NCBI GenBank assembly: GCA_001602455.1
Contig: CP012157.1
Coordinates: forward strand, 1,359,733-1,423,732
Length of the DNA stretch: 64,000 nt
From: Betaproteobacteria bacterium UKL13-2
GTDB lineage: Bacteria; Pseudomonadota; Gammaproteobacteria; Burkholderiales; Usitatibacteraceae
Direction of reading: 5' to 3'
The notes beneath the pieces are model-generated. The model had not been told where the DNA came from. It searched no databases and saw nothing but the letters and a program-made list of their open reading frames with translations. This document shows, piece after piece, positions 55,502 to 63,421 of the stretch. The position numbers and the translations under genes are program-made. Positions within the stretch are counted from its first letter, which is position 1, and each line of letters opens with the position of its first letter.

Positions 55502-56412
55502 TCCTTGCGCCCACGCTTGATGTCGGCGACGGCAGCATCGTAGTGATGCGCCAAATAGTAGTCGGCGATTTCGCGGCCGGTGGTCACCCACACATCGGGA
55601 TGCCCCGTGATGTGTTCGAGCGCTTCTTCATATGCTTTGAGGCGATGTGGGCAACTGACCTGATAATTGTGGGTCGGGATACACATCACCGTCCCGGAAG
55701 CCGCCCCTTCTGCATAGAGCCGATCAAAACTATCTTTGATCATCTGCCCGTATCGACGCGGTTCAATTTTGTTGACCACATAAACGATGGTGTCATTGAG
55801 TTCCAGCGAATAGGGCACGGAAACAAAGCGCTTGCCGCTACGCACAGAGATGGGGGTGGGCTGATCGTCGTGAAACAGATCACAGGTGTAAGTGCCGCCG
55901 AGCTCGGCGAACAAATCGATGGTCACTTCGGAGTGGGACAGTGCAGGTGCAAGATATCCGGCTGGTAGCCTACCTACCGCCCGTTCGATGGTCTCCATCG
56001 ATTCGAGAATCATGGCGCGCTCTTGTGCTTCCGTCATGCCATAGGTGTAACGCGTGTTGTAAATGCCGTGGGTAAAAAACTCCCAGTCCCGTTCCCGACA
56101 CATGTCGATGATTTCGGGGTGGTGCGTGCACAGAGCGGTGGACAAGGAGATCGAGCCACGAATGCCGTATTTGTCGAGCAACTTCATCTGCCGCATGTGA
56201 CCAACACGATTGCCGTAGTCCCGAATGCTGTAGCCGGGGATTGCGGGATAGGGGTGAGGCCACGCGGCACGCGATGGATTCTTCGGCGGGTTGAGTTCGT
56301 AAAACTCTATGTTTGGTGCGACCCAAAAGGCCAGCTTTGCGCCATTGGGCCAAGTGATCTTGGGCCGATTGGCGTACGGCCAGTAATCGTAATAGCCCAG
56401 ATCGTCTTTCAC
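55498..56412 (-). CDS. Polysaccharide deacetylase / PuuE allantoinase-like, 2
   Basis: Paralogue of the next gene, 304 residues. Features: KLAFWVAPNIEFYELNPPKN, YSIRDYGNRVGHMRQMKLLD, ERDWEFFTHGIYNTRYTYGM (histidine of the TH motif), GYLAPALSHSEVTIDLFAEL and CIPTHNYQVSCPHRLKAYEE. The two proteins share the RDYGNR segment and probably act together or as a heteromer. Start is GTG 56412 with GAAGG upstream. It lies 11 bases after the amidase gene on the same strand, giving an operon amidase-deacetylase 2-deacetylase 1. Confidence 0.8.
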   Translation of the reverse strand: MKDDLGYYDYWPYANRPKITWPNGAKLAFWVAPNIEFYELNPPKNPSRAAWPHPYPAIPGYSIRDYGNRVGHMRQMKLLDKYGIRGSISLSTALCTHHPEIIDMCRERDWEFFTHGIYNTRYTYGMTEAQERAMILESMETIERAVGRLPAGYLAPALSHSEVTIDLFAELGGTYTCDLFHDDQPTPISVRSGKRFVSVPYSLELNDTIVYVVNKIEPRRYGQMIKDSFDRLYAEGAASGTVMCIPTHNYQVSCPHRLKAYEEALEHITGHPDVWVTTGREIADYYLAHHYDAAVADIKRGRKE

Positions 56413-56423
56413 GCGCCGCCCTT

Positions 56424-57086
56424 CTATTGGTTGTCGAGCCAGTGGAGGACATCCCGCACGTTCATCACGTCGGCGTACTTGAGCATCATATCGGTGAGAT
56501 TCGCAAAGTGGTAACTCTCGTGCTTATCGGCAACGCACTCTTCGGGCACGATGGTACGGTAGCCGTGCGCCAAGCTATCCACCACGGTTGCACGCACACA
56601 ACCGGAGGTCGATCCACCAGTGACAATGAGTGTATCAACCTGATGCCACACCAGCAACGACTGCAGTTGTGTTTCGAAAAACACCGAAGGCATTTTTTTG
56701 CAATAAATCACGTCACGCTGACGATCAATGTCAATGCGATCATCGAATTCGGCGCGTCGCGAGCCGTGTTTAATGTTTTGCAGTGAATCGGGCGTGTTGG
56801 TGCGGGTTCCCCAAACGCCAGCGTCTTCTCCTGAATCCATGTATGCGACGTAGGTGAATACGACCGGCCATTTGAGTTTGCGGAATCGCGCCGAAAGCTC
56901 ATTGATGTATTCAATCTGCCGAGGATCGGTCTCGTATGCAGTCTTGAATTCATCGACCTTGGTATACGCCTTTTGTGGGTCGATGTTGATCAGTGCGGCT
57001 TTTTTGCCGAATCCAAACTTCGCGCGGTTGGGATTGGCCTTGATGTCCGCCCAAATTTGGCGGGCCGTTTTGTCAGACAGTTCCAT
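56424..57086 (-). CDS. Isochorismatase-family amidohydrolase
   Basis: A cysteine hydrolase of the family that includes N-carbamoylsarcosine amidase, maleamate amidase (NicF) and nicotinamidase. In the 220-residue product the triad is Asp 36 in ALINIDPQKAYTKV, Lys in YCKKMPSVFFETQLQ and Cys in TGGSTSGCVRATVVDSLAHG. The C-terminus EECVADKHESYHFANLTDMM matches N-carbamoylsarcosine amidase-like members. With the nearby deacetylase/allantoinase-like pair it would release ammonia or carbamate from an opened ring. Specificity is not readable from the sequence. Confidence 0.88.
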   Translation of the reverse strand: MELSDKTARQIWADIKANPNRAKFGFGKKAALINIDPQKAYTKVDEFKTAYETDPRQIEYINELSARFRKLKWPVVFTYVAYMDSGEDAGVWGTRTNTPDSLQNIKHGSRRAEFDDRIDIDRQRDVIYCKKMPSVFFETQLQSLLVWHQVDTLIVTGGSTSGCVRATVVDSLAHGYRTIVPEECVADKHESYHFANLTDMMLKYADVMNVRDVLHWLDNQ

Positions 57087-57134
57087 TAAAAATCCGATCG
57101 CCTAATGAGAAGAAAGCGTTTTAGAAAAATGCGA

Positions 57135-58328
57135 TTAGAAGAAAGCATTCAGGCCAGTCTGTGCGCGACCCAAGATCAACGCATGCACATCGTGCGTCCC
57201 CTCGTAGGTGTTGACCGCTTCCAAGTTCATCGCATGGCGGATGACGTGGTATTCATCGGCGATACCGTTGCCGCCGTGCATATCTCGTGCCACCCGGGCG
57301 ATGTCGAGCGCCTTGCCACAGTTGTTGCGCTTCATCAGCGAAATCATTTCAGGTGTGGCGCGACCCTCGTCCATCAATCGCCCTAAGCGCAGCGCACCCT
57401 GTAAACCCAGCGTGATCTCGGTTTGCATATCGGCCAGCTTTTTCTGGATCAACTGTGTGGCCGCGAGTGGTTTGCCGAACATTATTCGATCGAGCGTGTA
57501 TTGGCGAGACTGCATCCAGCAGAACTCTGCCGCGCCCATCGCGCCCCAACTGATGCCATAACGCGCTTTATTCAAACAACCAAACGGCCCCTTTAGCCCC
57601 TTGACGTTGGGCAACAGATTGGCGTCCGGCACAAATACCTGATCCATGACAATTTCACCGGTGATTGAGGCGCGTAGCGAAAACTTGCCTTCAATTTTCG
57701 GCGCACTCAACCCTTTCATGCCTTTCTCGAGCACGAAGCCACGGATGGTGTCATTGTCGGAGGTGTCTTTTGCCCAAACGATAAATACATCTGCAATCGG
57801 CGAATTGGTAATCCACATCTTTGCACCATGGACGATGTAACCACCATCCACTTTTGTCGCTCGTGTGATCATCGATGATGGGTCAGAGCCGGCGCCGGGT
57901 TCGGTCAAGCCAAAACAGCCGACCAGCTCACCTGTCGCCAGTTTCGGCAGCCACTTCTCACGCTGCGCTTCATTGCCGTAGGCGTAGATCGGATGCATCA
58001 CGAGGGAAGACTGCACACTCATGGCCGAGCGATAGCCGGAATCAACACGTTCAACTTCGCGTGCGACCAATCCATAGCTCACGTAGTTGACACCCGCGCA
58101 GCCGTAGCCATCGATGGTGGCGCCGAGTAAGCCAAGCGCTCCCATTTCATTCATGATTTCCCGGTGAAACACTTCATCGCGGTTCGCATGCAGCACACGC
58201 GGCATCAGTTTTTCTTTGCAGTATGCTTGCGCTTGATCGCGCACCATACGTTCTTCGTCAGACAATTGGTCGTCGAGGAGGAGAGCGTCGTCCCACCTAA
58301 ATGATGCCTTGATGTCGTTTGGTTTCAT
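57135..58328 (-). CDS. gcdH: Glutaryl-CoA dehydrogenase
   Basis: An FAD acyl-CoA dehydrogenase that oxidises and decarboxylates glutaryl-CoA to crotonyl-CoA. The 397-residue product has the GCDH signatures [20 protein letters not shown] and [35 protein letters not shown], and the catalytic base Glu 376 in [17 protein letters not shown]. The Arg in the ERVDSGYRS segment binds the gamma-carboxylate in this family. AAGGAAAA precedes the ATG. It is divergent from the dehydratase pair, sharing a 104-base control region. The crotonyl-CoA product could pass to the enoyl-CoA hydratase encoded at the window's right end. Confidence 0.92.
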   Translation of the reverse strand: MKPNDIKASFRWDDALLLDDQLSDEERMVRDQAQAYCKEKLMPRVLHANRDEVFHREIMNEMGALGLLGATIDGYGCAGVNYVSYGLVAREVERVDSGYRSAMSVQSSLVMHPIYAYGNEAQREKWLPKLATGELVGCFGLTEPGAGSDPSSMITRATKVDGGYIVHGAKMWITNSPIADVFIVWAKDTSDNDTIRGFVLEKGMKGLSAPKIEGKFSLRASITGEIVMDQVFVPDANLLPNVKGLKGPFGCLNKARYGISWGAMGAAEFCWMQSRQYTLDRIMFGKPLAATQLIQKKLADMQTEITLGLQGALRLGRLMDEGRATPEMISLMKRNNCGKALDIARVARDMHGGNGIADEYHVIRHAMNLEAVNTYEGTHDVHALILGRAQTGLNAFF

Positions 58329-58372
58329 ACTGTTTTCCTTAAACCGCTGCTATGGCGATACAAATTGAACAA

Positions 58373-58413
58373 TTGCGATAGTCTATCAAATGCACGATAA
58401 TTTGTCCGGACAA
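58373..58413 (+). promoter_or_regulatory. Promoter and palindromic operator for the dehydratase genes
   Basis: TTGCGA (58373-58378), 17-bp spacer, GATAAT (58396-58401) form a sigma-70 promoter reading into the dehydratase genes. Directly behind lies the perfect palindrome TTGTCCGGACAA (58402-58413), covering the expected start site (about 58408), in the style of GntR/FadR-family operators. No regulator gene is in the window. Confidence 0.65.
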
Positions 58414-58432
58414 CTTTGCGACGCCTCGACTC

Positions 58433-59701
58433 ATGATGCCTCAAACGATTAGCCAGAAGATTATCGCTCGCGCGGCGGGTCGGGCGTCGGTTGCGGTTGG
58501 TGAGATTGTCACCTGCACAGTGGATCTGGCGATGATGCACGACTCAGGTGGGCCGCGGCGGGTGGAGTCGAAACTCAAAGAGCTTGGTGTCGGCATTTGG
58601 GACCCATCAAAAGTTGTGTTGGTATCTGACCACTACACCCCTGCGATTGATGTTGATTCGGCGGGTATCTTGTCGCTCACGCGCAAATTTGCGGCGTTAC
58701 ATCAGATCAACAATTTTTATGATGGCGAAGGTATCTGCCACGTCATCTTGCCTGAGCGTGGGCACATGAAGCCGGGTCTGTTTGCGGTCGGGGGTGATTC
58801 ACATTCGCCATCCGGCGGTGCCTACGGTGCCTTTATGGTCGGTATTGGTGCGACCGAAATGGCAGGTGTATTGGCGACCGGCGAAATTTGGGTGAGAGTA
58901 CCCGCCACCATTCGGGCGGAGTGGAGTGGCGCGCTAGGCAGAGGACTCGCCGCGAAAGATGTTCTGCTGAAACTTTGCGCCACACTCGGTATGAATAACG
59001 ATTACAAAGTCATCGAATATGCCGGCTCGACCGTCGCGGCGATGTCGATGAACGAGCGGCTGACCATGAGCAATATGTCCGCCGAACTCGGCGCCAAGAC
59101 GGGCATCATCGCGCCGGACGCGACCACCTTCGCCGACCTCTCTGCGAAGGGGGTTGCCCTGGAAGACTGGCGGCGTAACTTAGCAAGTGATGCTGACTGC
59201 GCCTATGAAGCGGTACACCGATTTGATGCCACAACACTCGCGCCACAAGTTGCCGCGCCACACACGCCGGCTAACAGCCATTCAGTCGTTGATACCGATA
59301 AACGCCGGCTCGACCAGGCGTACCTCGGTGCATGCACTGGCGCAAAAGAGAACGATTTACGTATGGCGGCCGAAATTCTCAAAGGCCGCAAAGTCGCGAA
59401 GGGGACACGCCTGTTGATTGCCCCGGCGTCAACACAAACTACCGCCAAACTCGCGGCAGACGGGACGTTGGCGATACTGTTGGAAGCTGGGGCACAAATG
59501 TTGCCAACTGGCTGCGGCGCGTGTGCGGGTTACGGCGCAGGGGTATTGGCCGATGGTGAGGTGGGTATCGCATCCACGGCGCGTAACTTCAAAGGCCGTA
59601 TGGGCTCTGCCAAGGCCGATGTCTATCTTGCTTCCCCCTATACCGTCGCTGCCTCTGCGGTGAAGGGTGAGATTGCCGATCCACGGGAGTTTTTGGCGTG
59701 A
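58433..59701 (+). CDS. Aconitase-superfamily dehydratase, large subunit (LeuC-like)
   Basis: A 4Fe-4S hydro-lyase distinct from leuC at 22 kb. The 422-residue product shows VGEIVTCTVDLAMMHDSGGP, LVSDHYTPAIDVDSA, FAVGGDSHSPSGGAYGAFMV, GIGATEMAGVLATGEIWVRV and cluster cysteines in LGACTGAKENDLRMAAE (about Cys 302) and TGCGACAGYGAG (about 361 and 364). This short class includes homoaconitase and 2,3-dimethylmalate dehydratase (DmdA). Context with glutaryl-CoA dehydrogenase and amidases argues for a catabolic hydroxy-diacid rather than leucine synthesis. Two ATGs in tandem (58433, 58436) are possible starts. A repeat-filled gap separates it from the small subunit. Confidence 0.85.
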   Translation: MMPQTISQKIIARAAGRASVAVGEIVTCTVDLAMMHDSGGPRRVESKLKELGVGIWDPSKVVLVSDHYTPAIDVDSAGILSLTRKFAALHQINNFYDGEGICHVILPERGHMKPGLFAVGGDSHSPSGGAYGAFMVGIGATEMAGVLATGEIWVRVPATIRAEWSGALGRGLAAKDVLLKLCATLGMNNDYKVIEYAGSTVAAMSMNERLTMSNMSAELGAKTGIIAPDATTFADLSAKGVALEDWRRNLASDADCAYEAVHRFDATTLAPQVAAPHTPANSHSVVDTDKRRLDQAYLGACTGAKENDLRMAAEILKGRKVAKGTRLLIAPASTQTTAKLAADGTLAILLEAGAQMLPTGCGACAGYGAGVLADGEVGIASTARNFKGRMGSAKADVYLASPYTVAASAVKGEIADPREFLA

Positions 59702-59749
59702 ACGCGCTAGTGAGTTACTTGTTCGCTGAGAGCAACAAGACGACGCTCT

Positions 59750-60095
59750 CTATTGATGTCGTCCCGGCGCAGGCCGGGACCCAATTTTGGTCATGTAGGT
59801 CCCGCGAAGAAGATTGGGCACCAACCTACGCCTGTCATCCCGGCCCCGTATCGGAGTACGGGACAAGCTCCGGCCGGGATCCAAGTTGGTCCACGCATGA
59901 TTCGCCAAGAAGATTGGGCGCCAACCTACGCCTGTCATCCCAGCGCAGGCTCTGGGGGCACGAATGTTTGCCTGTCATCCCGGCCCCGTATCGGAGTACG
60001 GGACAAGCTCCGGCCGGGATCCAAGTTCCACGATTGCCGAGGCGCGAAGAAAATTGGGCCCCGGCCTCCGCCGGGGCGACAGTGTTTAGAGGGTG
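59750..60095 (+). repeat. Palindromic GTCATCCCGGCC-type repeat cluster
   Basis: Two 57-bp segments are identical (59831-59887 and 59971-60027). Each contains ATCCCGGCC and GGCCGGGAT arms around GTATCGGAGTACGGGAC. Partial relatives lie before, between and after (for example GAAGATTGGGCxCCAACCTA at about 59810 and 59910, and a CCCGGC/GCCGGG pair at 60059-60075). This resembles the palindromic extragenic repeats with inverted ATCCC/GGGAT arms seen in many proteobacteria. The cluster fills the 400-base gap (59702-60101) between the two dehydratase subunits; no gene is there. Confidence 0.85.
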
Positions 60096-60101
60096 CATTA
60101 G

Positions 60102-60596
60102 ATGAACCTCGTCCGTATCTGGAAATTCGGCGATCAAATCGACACCGACGTATTGGCCCCCGGCCGCTACATGAAGGGCACCATCGATGAACTTGCCGCC
60201 CATTGCTTGGAAGCAGTACGCCCGGAATTTGCAGCGCAGGTGAAGCCAGGCGACCTCGTCGTTGGTGGCGTGGGATTTGGTATCGGCTCTTCTCGTGAAC
60301 AGGCGGCGCAGGCACTAAAGCACCTTGGCGTCGGTGCAGTAATTGCCACCGGTGCGGCGCGAATTTTTTATCGCAACGCGATTAACCTGGGGCTACCGGT
60401 ATTAGTTTCGCCGGAAGCGTCATCGCTTGACGATGGTGCCCTAGTGCAGTTTGATCTGGAGGCTGGCCAAGTGCGGGATGCATCAGGTAAGTTGCTGGTG
60501 CAATGCGAAACTCTGCCCGCTTTTTTACTCGATATCGTGCGTGATGGCGGGTTGATTTCCAATTTGAAGCGTAGGCGGTTGCCGCAAGCCATTTAG
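60102..60596 (+). CDS. Aconitase-superfamily dehydratase, small subunit (LeuD-like)
   Basis: The swivel-domain partner of the large subunit 400 bases upstream. The 164-residue product has IWKFGDQIDTDVLAPGRYMK, VVGGVGFGIGSSREQAAQAL (the GSSRE loop) and ATGAARIFYRNAINLGLPVL. It is shorter than LeuD (216 residues at 23.9 kb) and matches the DmdB/HacB-like class. No clear promoter is in the repeat-filled gap, so it probably relies on transcription from 58.4 kb through the repeats. The stop codon TAG begins a copy of the short dispersed motif. Confidence 0.87.
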   Translation: MNLVRIWKFGDQIDTDVLAPGRYMKGTIDELAAHCLEAVRPEFAAQVKPGDLVVGGVGFGIGSSREQAAQALKHLGVGAVIATGAARIFYRNAINLGLPVLVSPEASSLDDGALVQFDLEAGQVRDASGKLLVQCETLPAFLLDIVRDGGLISNLKRRRLPQAI

Positions 60597-60611
60597 CCTG
60601 AATGTTTCACC
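60594..60611 (+). repeat. Short dispersed intergenic motif, copy 5
   Basis: TAGCCTGAATGTTTCACC; the leading TAG is the stop of the LeuD-like gene. It spans the 10-base gap to the convergent aldehyde dehydrogenase and runs into that gene's last codons. Confidence 0.5.
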
Positions 60612-62049
60612 GCTCGCTCGCTGCTTCGTACGATACGGGCGGGAACCACCACGGGTTATGTTGCTCGGTCACGTTTTCAATCAACATCCGTTTACGCCGA
60701 AAGCGGGTAATGGAAGCATCTCCCATCCGTGACGGACCCAAACCCGAATTCTTAAACGCTTGTTTTTCGCCATCGTGCACAATCGCGGTCAGTGCCGCGT
60801 CGTTGATGCTGATCGCGCCACCGTCCATTTTTTTTGCAACCTCGATGGCGCGTTCACGCGGGCCAAAAACGGCACCGGACAAACCGAACTCGGTGCTGTT
60901 GGCGAGAGCGATTCCTTCTTCTGCGTTAGCGACCGACATCACCGGCAACACGGGGCCGAAGGTTTCTTCGGTCATGATTTTCATGTCGGCCTTGACACCC
61001 ACCAACACCACCGGTTTGCACCAGAGGCCACCGCCATGTGATTCAACATTGCCACCCGCCAGTGCCTTTGCGCCGCTTGCATAGGCGTCGTTAAGTTGCG
61101 CACGGATGGTTTCGGCCTGGCGTTCGGCAATCAGCGGCCCGACCACACCGTCGTCCAAACTCGGATAGGCGAGTTTTAACGCGTTGCATTCCGCAGCCAG
61201 TGCAGTGATGAATTCTTGGTACACGGACGCCTCAACAAACACACGCTCCACCGACAAACAGGATTGTCCAGCATTGGCGTTGCCCCCCCAGGCCACTGAA
61301 CGTGCGGCGCGTGGAATGTCGGCACCTTCGAGCACGATCACGGCATCCTTGCCACCGAGTTCGAGGAAACACGCGATCAAACGCTCGGCACAATGGCGTG
61401 CGATGATGCGGCCCGTCGCAACACTGCCGGTAAAACAAACCGCGTCTGCGTTGTCGATCATCGCTGCACCCGTTGCCGGGCCTCCCTGCACAAAGCTGAG
61501 TACCTTAGCGAGTTCGGGTACGCTATTGATGGCGCGTTGCAGCGGTTCGACAAATCTTGGTGTCACTTCAGACGGTTTTACCATCACCGCGCATCCCGCG
61601 GCAAGCGCGGGAATGGTATCGATCAATGCCAAGAGCAGTGGAAAGTTCCACGGACTGATGACCGCAACCAACCCCACCGGCACACTCGCTGCGGTAAGTG
61701 TCATCGGTTTGACCACGCTTTCCCGCGTGGCGGGTTCCTCGAGCAACGCTGGTGCGCGTGTTGCCCAGCGCAAGATGTTGCCGATGGCAGAATCAACTTC
61801 CAACTCGGACTCACGCTTGCGACCGGTATCAACTATCAAAGCATCGATTAGCGCCTGTCGTTCTGCTTTGACGGCTTCGGCAAAACGAAACAACACGGCA
61901 CAACGCTCAGCCGCCGGCCTCTCCGACCAAACAGGAATGTTTGCCCGAAGTGTGGTCGCCTGCGCAGCGATTTCAGCGGGGGTGACAATCGGAAACTGGT
62001 AGTCGTATTGCCCGTTGCGCGGGTTGCGAACACGAAACATTTCGCTCAT
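60607..62049 (-). CDS. NAD(P)-dependent aldehyde dehydrogenase
   Basis: A 480-residue aldehyde dehydrogenase. Motifs: AVISPWNFPLLLALIDTIPA (cofactor binding, about 135-154), FTGSVATGRIIARHC, the general base Glu in CFLELGGKDAVIVLEGADIP (about Glu 240) and the catalytic Cys in NANAGQSCLSVERVFVEASV (about Cys 275). The C-terminal MTEETFGPVLPVMSV is standard. It resembles succinate-semialdehyde-type enzymes but the substrate is not determined. ATG 62049 overlaps the nitrilase stop (ATGA), placing it last in the operon crotonase-DUF1330-nitrilase-aldehyde dehydrogenase. Confidence 0.9.
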   Translation of the reverse strand: MSEMFRVRNPRNGQYDYQFPIVTPAEIAAQATTLRANIPVWSERPAAERCAVLFRFAEAVKAERQALIDALIVDTGRKRESELEVDSAIGNILRWATRAPALLEEPATRESVVKPMTLTAASVPVGLVAVISPWNFPLLLALIDTIPALAAGCAVMVKPSEVTPRFVEPLQRAINSVPELAKVLSFVQGGPATGAAMIDNADAVCFTGSVATGRIIARHCAERLIACFLELGGKDAVIVLEGADIPRAARSVAWGGNANAGQSCLSVERVFVEASVYQEFITALAAECNALKLAYPSLDDGVVGPLIAERQAETIRAQLNDAYASGAKALAGGNVESHGGGLWCKPVVLVGVKADMKIMTEETFGPVLPVMSVANAEEGIALANSTEFGLSGAVFGPRERAIEVAKKMDGGAISINDAALTAIVHDGEKQAFKNSGLGPSRMGDASITRFRRKRMLIENVTEQHNPWWFPPVSYEAASER

Positions 62050-63089
62050 TTTGATGTGGCCTTGTTCTGGATAGCGGCGATGCCGCGCTCGATGGCCGCA
62101 CGAAAACCTGCACGCGATGGTTTGTCATTCGCCAGCACGTTCGGCGGATACACACTCATTTGATAGGTGGAGGCAAATGGTTCCAGCCGTAAACGCGCTA
62201 GATAGTTATCCATGCCAACACGCCCACGCACATGGCGAATAGTGGCAGGGTCAATCTGGGTTAGAGCGACCATCGATTCACCGTAACCAGCTTCCGCAAG
62301 AATCCGGCCTTCGTAATCAATTACCATCGAACCGCTATCCGTCGATGCCATCGGAACGTCGATGCCCGCAATACCCGCACTGTTGGCAGACACCACATAG
62401 GCCAGGTTCTCCACCGCGCGTGCCCGCTTGGCAATACCTTTCTTGGTCGCTTGTGGGCTGCCGGTTTCAGATGACGAATGCAGGAAAATCTCGGCACCGC
62501 GTAGCGCCAGTGCCCGTGCCACTTCGGGGAACAAAATTTCTTCGGACGCGATGCAGGCAAGTGTGCCCAGAGGCGTATCAGCAACCGGGAAGGCGGCTTC
62601 CACACCATAAATATCAACAAACTTGTCCCAGACATCGTGCGGTGTGGCGGTGTACATGGAAATCAAACGGCGATAACGAAGAATCAACTCACCTTGATCG
62701 TTGATGATAAAACTCACTTGAAACGACAGGTCGGAAAACTTCGGGTCGATCTCATAGGCATTGCCAGACAGATACACACCATTCTTCTTCGCGACCTCGC
62801 CCAGCGCTTTGTACTCCGGCCCGTCTTGCAGCAGACACGCGCGTGCCGCCCACGTCGGCAAATCTGGTCCCGTCGGAAAACTCGTCAGAAAATACTCCGG
62901 CAGCACCACCAGTTTCAAATCATCGCCGGAAAACGTCTTTGAGGCGGCAATTTGCCGGTCAATACGCTCGATGGACCGCATCATCTGCGTGCGACACGCG
63001 GCGACGTCGGTGATGCTGTTGACCGCCTCACAACGTGTTTGTAGCGCCAGCGCGCGGTATGGACCGTAGAGATTGGAGTTTGATGACAT
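62046..63089 (-). CDS. Nitrilase-superfamily hydrolase with altered Lys motif
   Basis: A carbon-nitrogen hydrolase of 347 residues. Glu is in KLVVLPEYFLTSFP (about 66), and the nucleophile Cys in GTLACIASEEILFPEVARAL (about 183). The catalytic lysine usually lies in YRK; here the sequence is LILRYRRLISMYTATPHDVW, so Arg stands in the usual Lys place. This subgroup (with TPHDVW and HSSSETGSP) is close to amidases of uncertain substrate. Start is ATG 63089, whose first base is the last base of the upstream stop (TGATG); the preceding TTG is not needed. Activity needs proof because of the Lys change. Confidence 0.82.
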   Translation of the reverse strand: MSSNSNLYGPYRALALQTRCEAVNSITDVAACRTQMMRSIERIDRQIAASKTFSGDDLKLVVLPEYFLTSFPTGPDLPTWAARACLLQDGPEYKALGEVAKKNGVYLSGNAYEIDPKFSDLSFQVSFIINDQGELILRYRRLISMYTATPHDVWDKFVDIYGVEAAFPVADTPLGTLACIASEEILFPEVARALALRGAEIFLHSSSETGSPQATKKGIAKRARAVENLAYVVSANSAGIAGIDVPMASTDSGSMVIDYEGRILAEAGYGESMVALTQIDPATIRHVRGRVGMDNYLARLRLEPFASTYQMSVYPPNVLANDKPSRAGFRAAIERGIAAIQNKATSK

Positions 63090-63418
63090 CAAATGACCTG
63101 TCGTGAGTCGTTAAGTTGGGAGGTCGGATGACCAAAACCATCGAGCAGCATGACCTGCGCATCACAAATGCCCTCGCGTAGTTTGCGAATCTCCGCATAT
63201 TCCGCCGAATGCCAGTAGGCGAGTGCGGCGTCTTTGTTCGGCCATTCGGAAATCACTTTCTTGCCAATGATGGGTTGCCCTTCGAGAGCATCTCCTTCTG
63301 CGCCAAGCACCAGATACTTGCCGCCCATCCGCGTAACCAATGCCGCGTTTGCCGAGCCGTATGCGGCAAATTTTTTGGTGTCGTGAATGACTGCGCTGAC
63401 AAAGATATAGACGGGCAT
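63089..63418 (-). CDS. DUF1330 family protein
   Basis: A small ferredoxin-like alpha/beta-barrel-fold protein of 109 residues. DUF1330 features are VYIFVSAVIHDTKKFAAYGS, ALVTRMGGKYLVLGAEGDAL and VISEWPNKDAALAYWHSAEY. Such proteins often accompany catabolic operons; some relatives in the dimeric alpha-beta barrel superfamily are isomerases or monooxygenases, but no reaction is assigned. It overlaps the nitrilase start by one base and sits 3 bases after the crotonase stop, so the genes are co-translated. Confidence 0.85.
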   Translation of the reverse strand: MPVYIFVSAVIHDTKKFAAYGSANAALVTRMGGKYLVLGAEGDALEGQPIIGKKVISEWPNKDAALAYWHSAEYAEIRKLREGICDAQVMLLDGFGHPTSQLNDSRQVI

Positions 63419-63421
63419 GGC

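Noticed and set aside
59698-60203. Open frames across the gap between the dehydratase subunits
   Set aside because: They lie in duplicated palindromic repeats and have no recognisable protein features.
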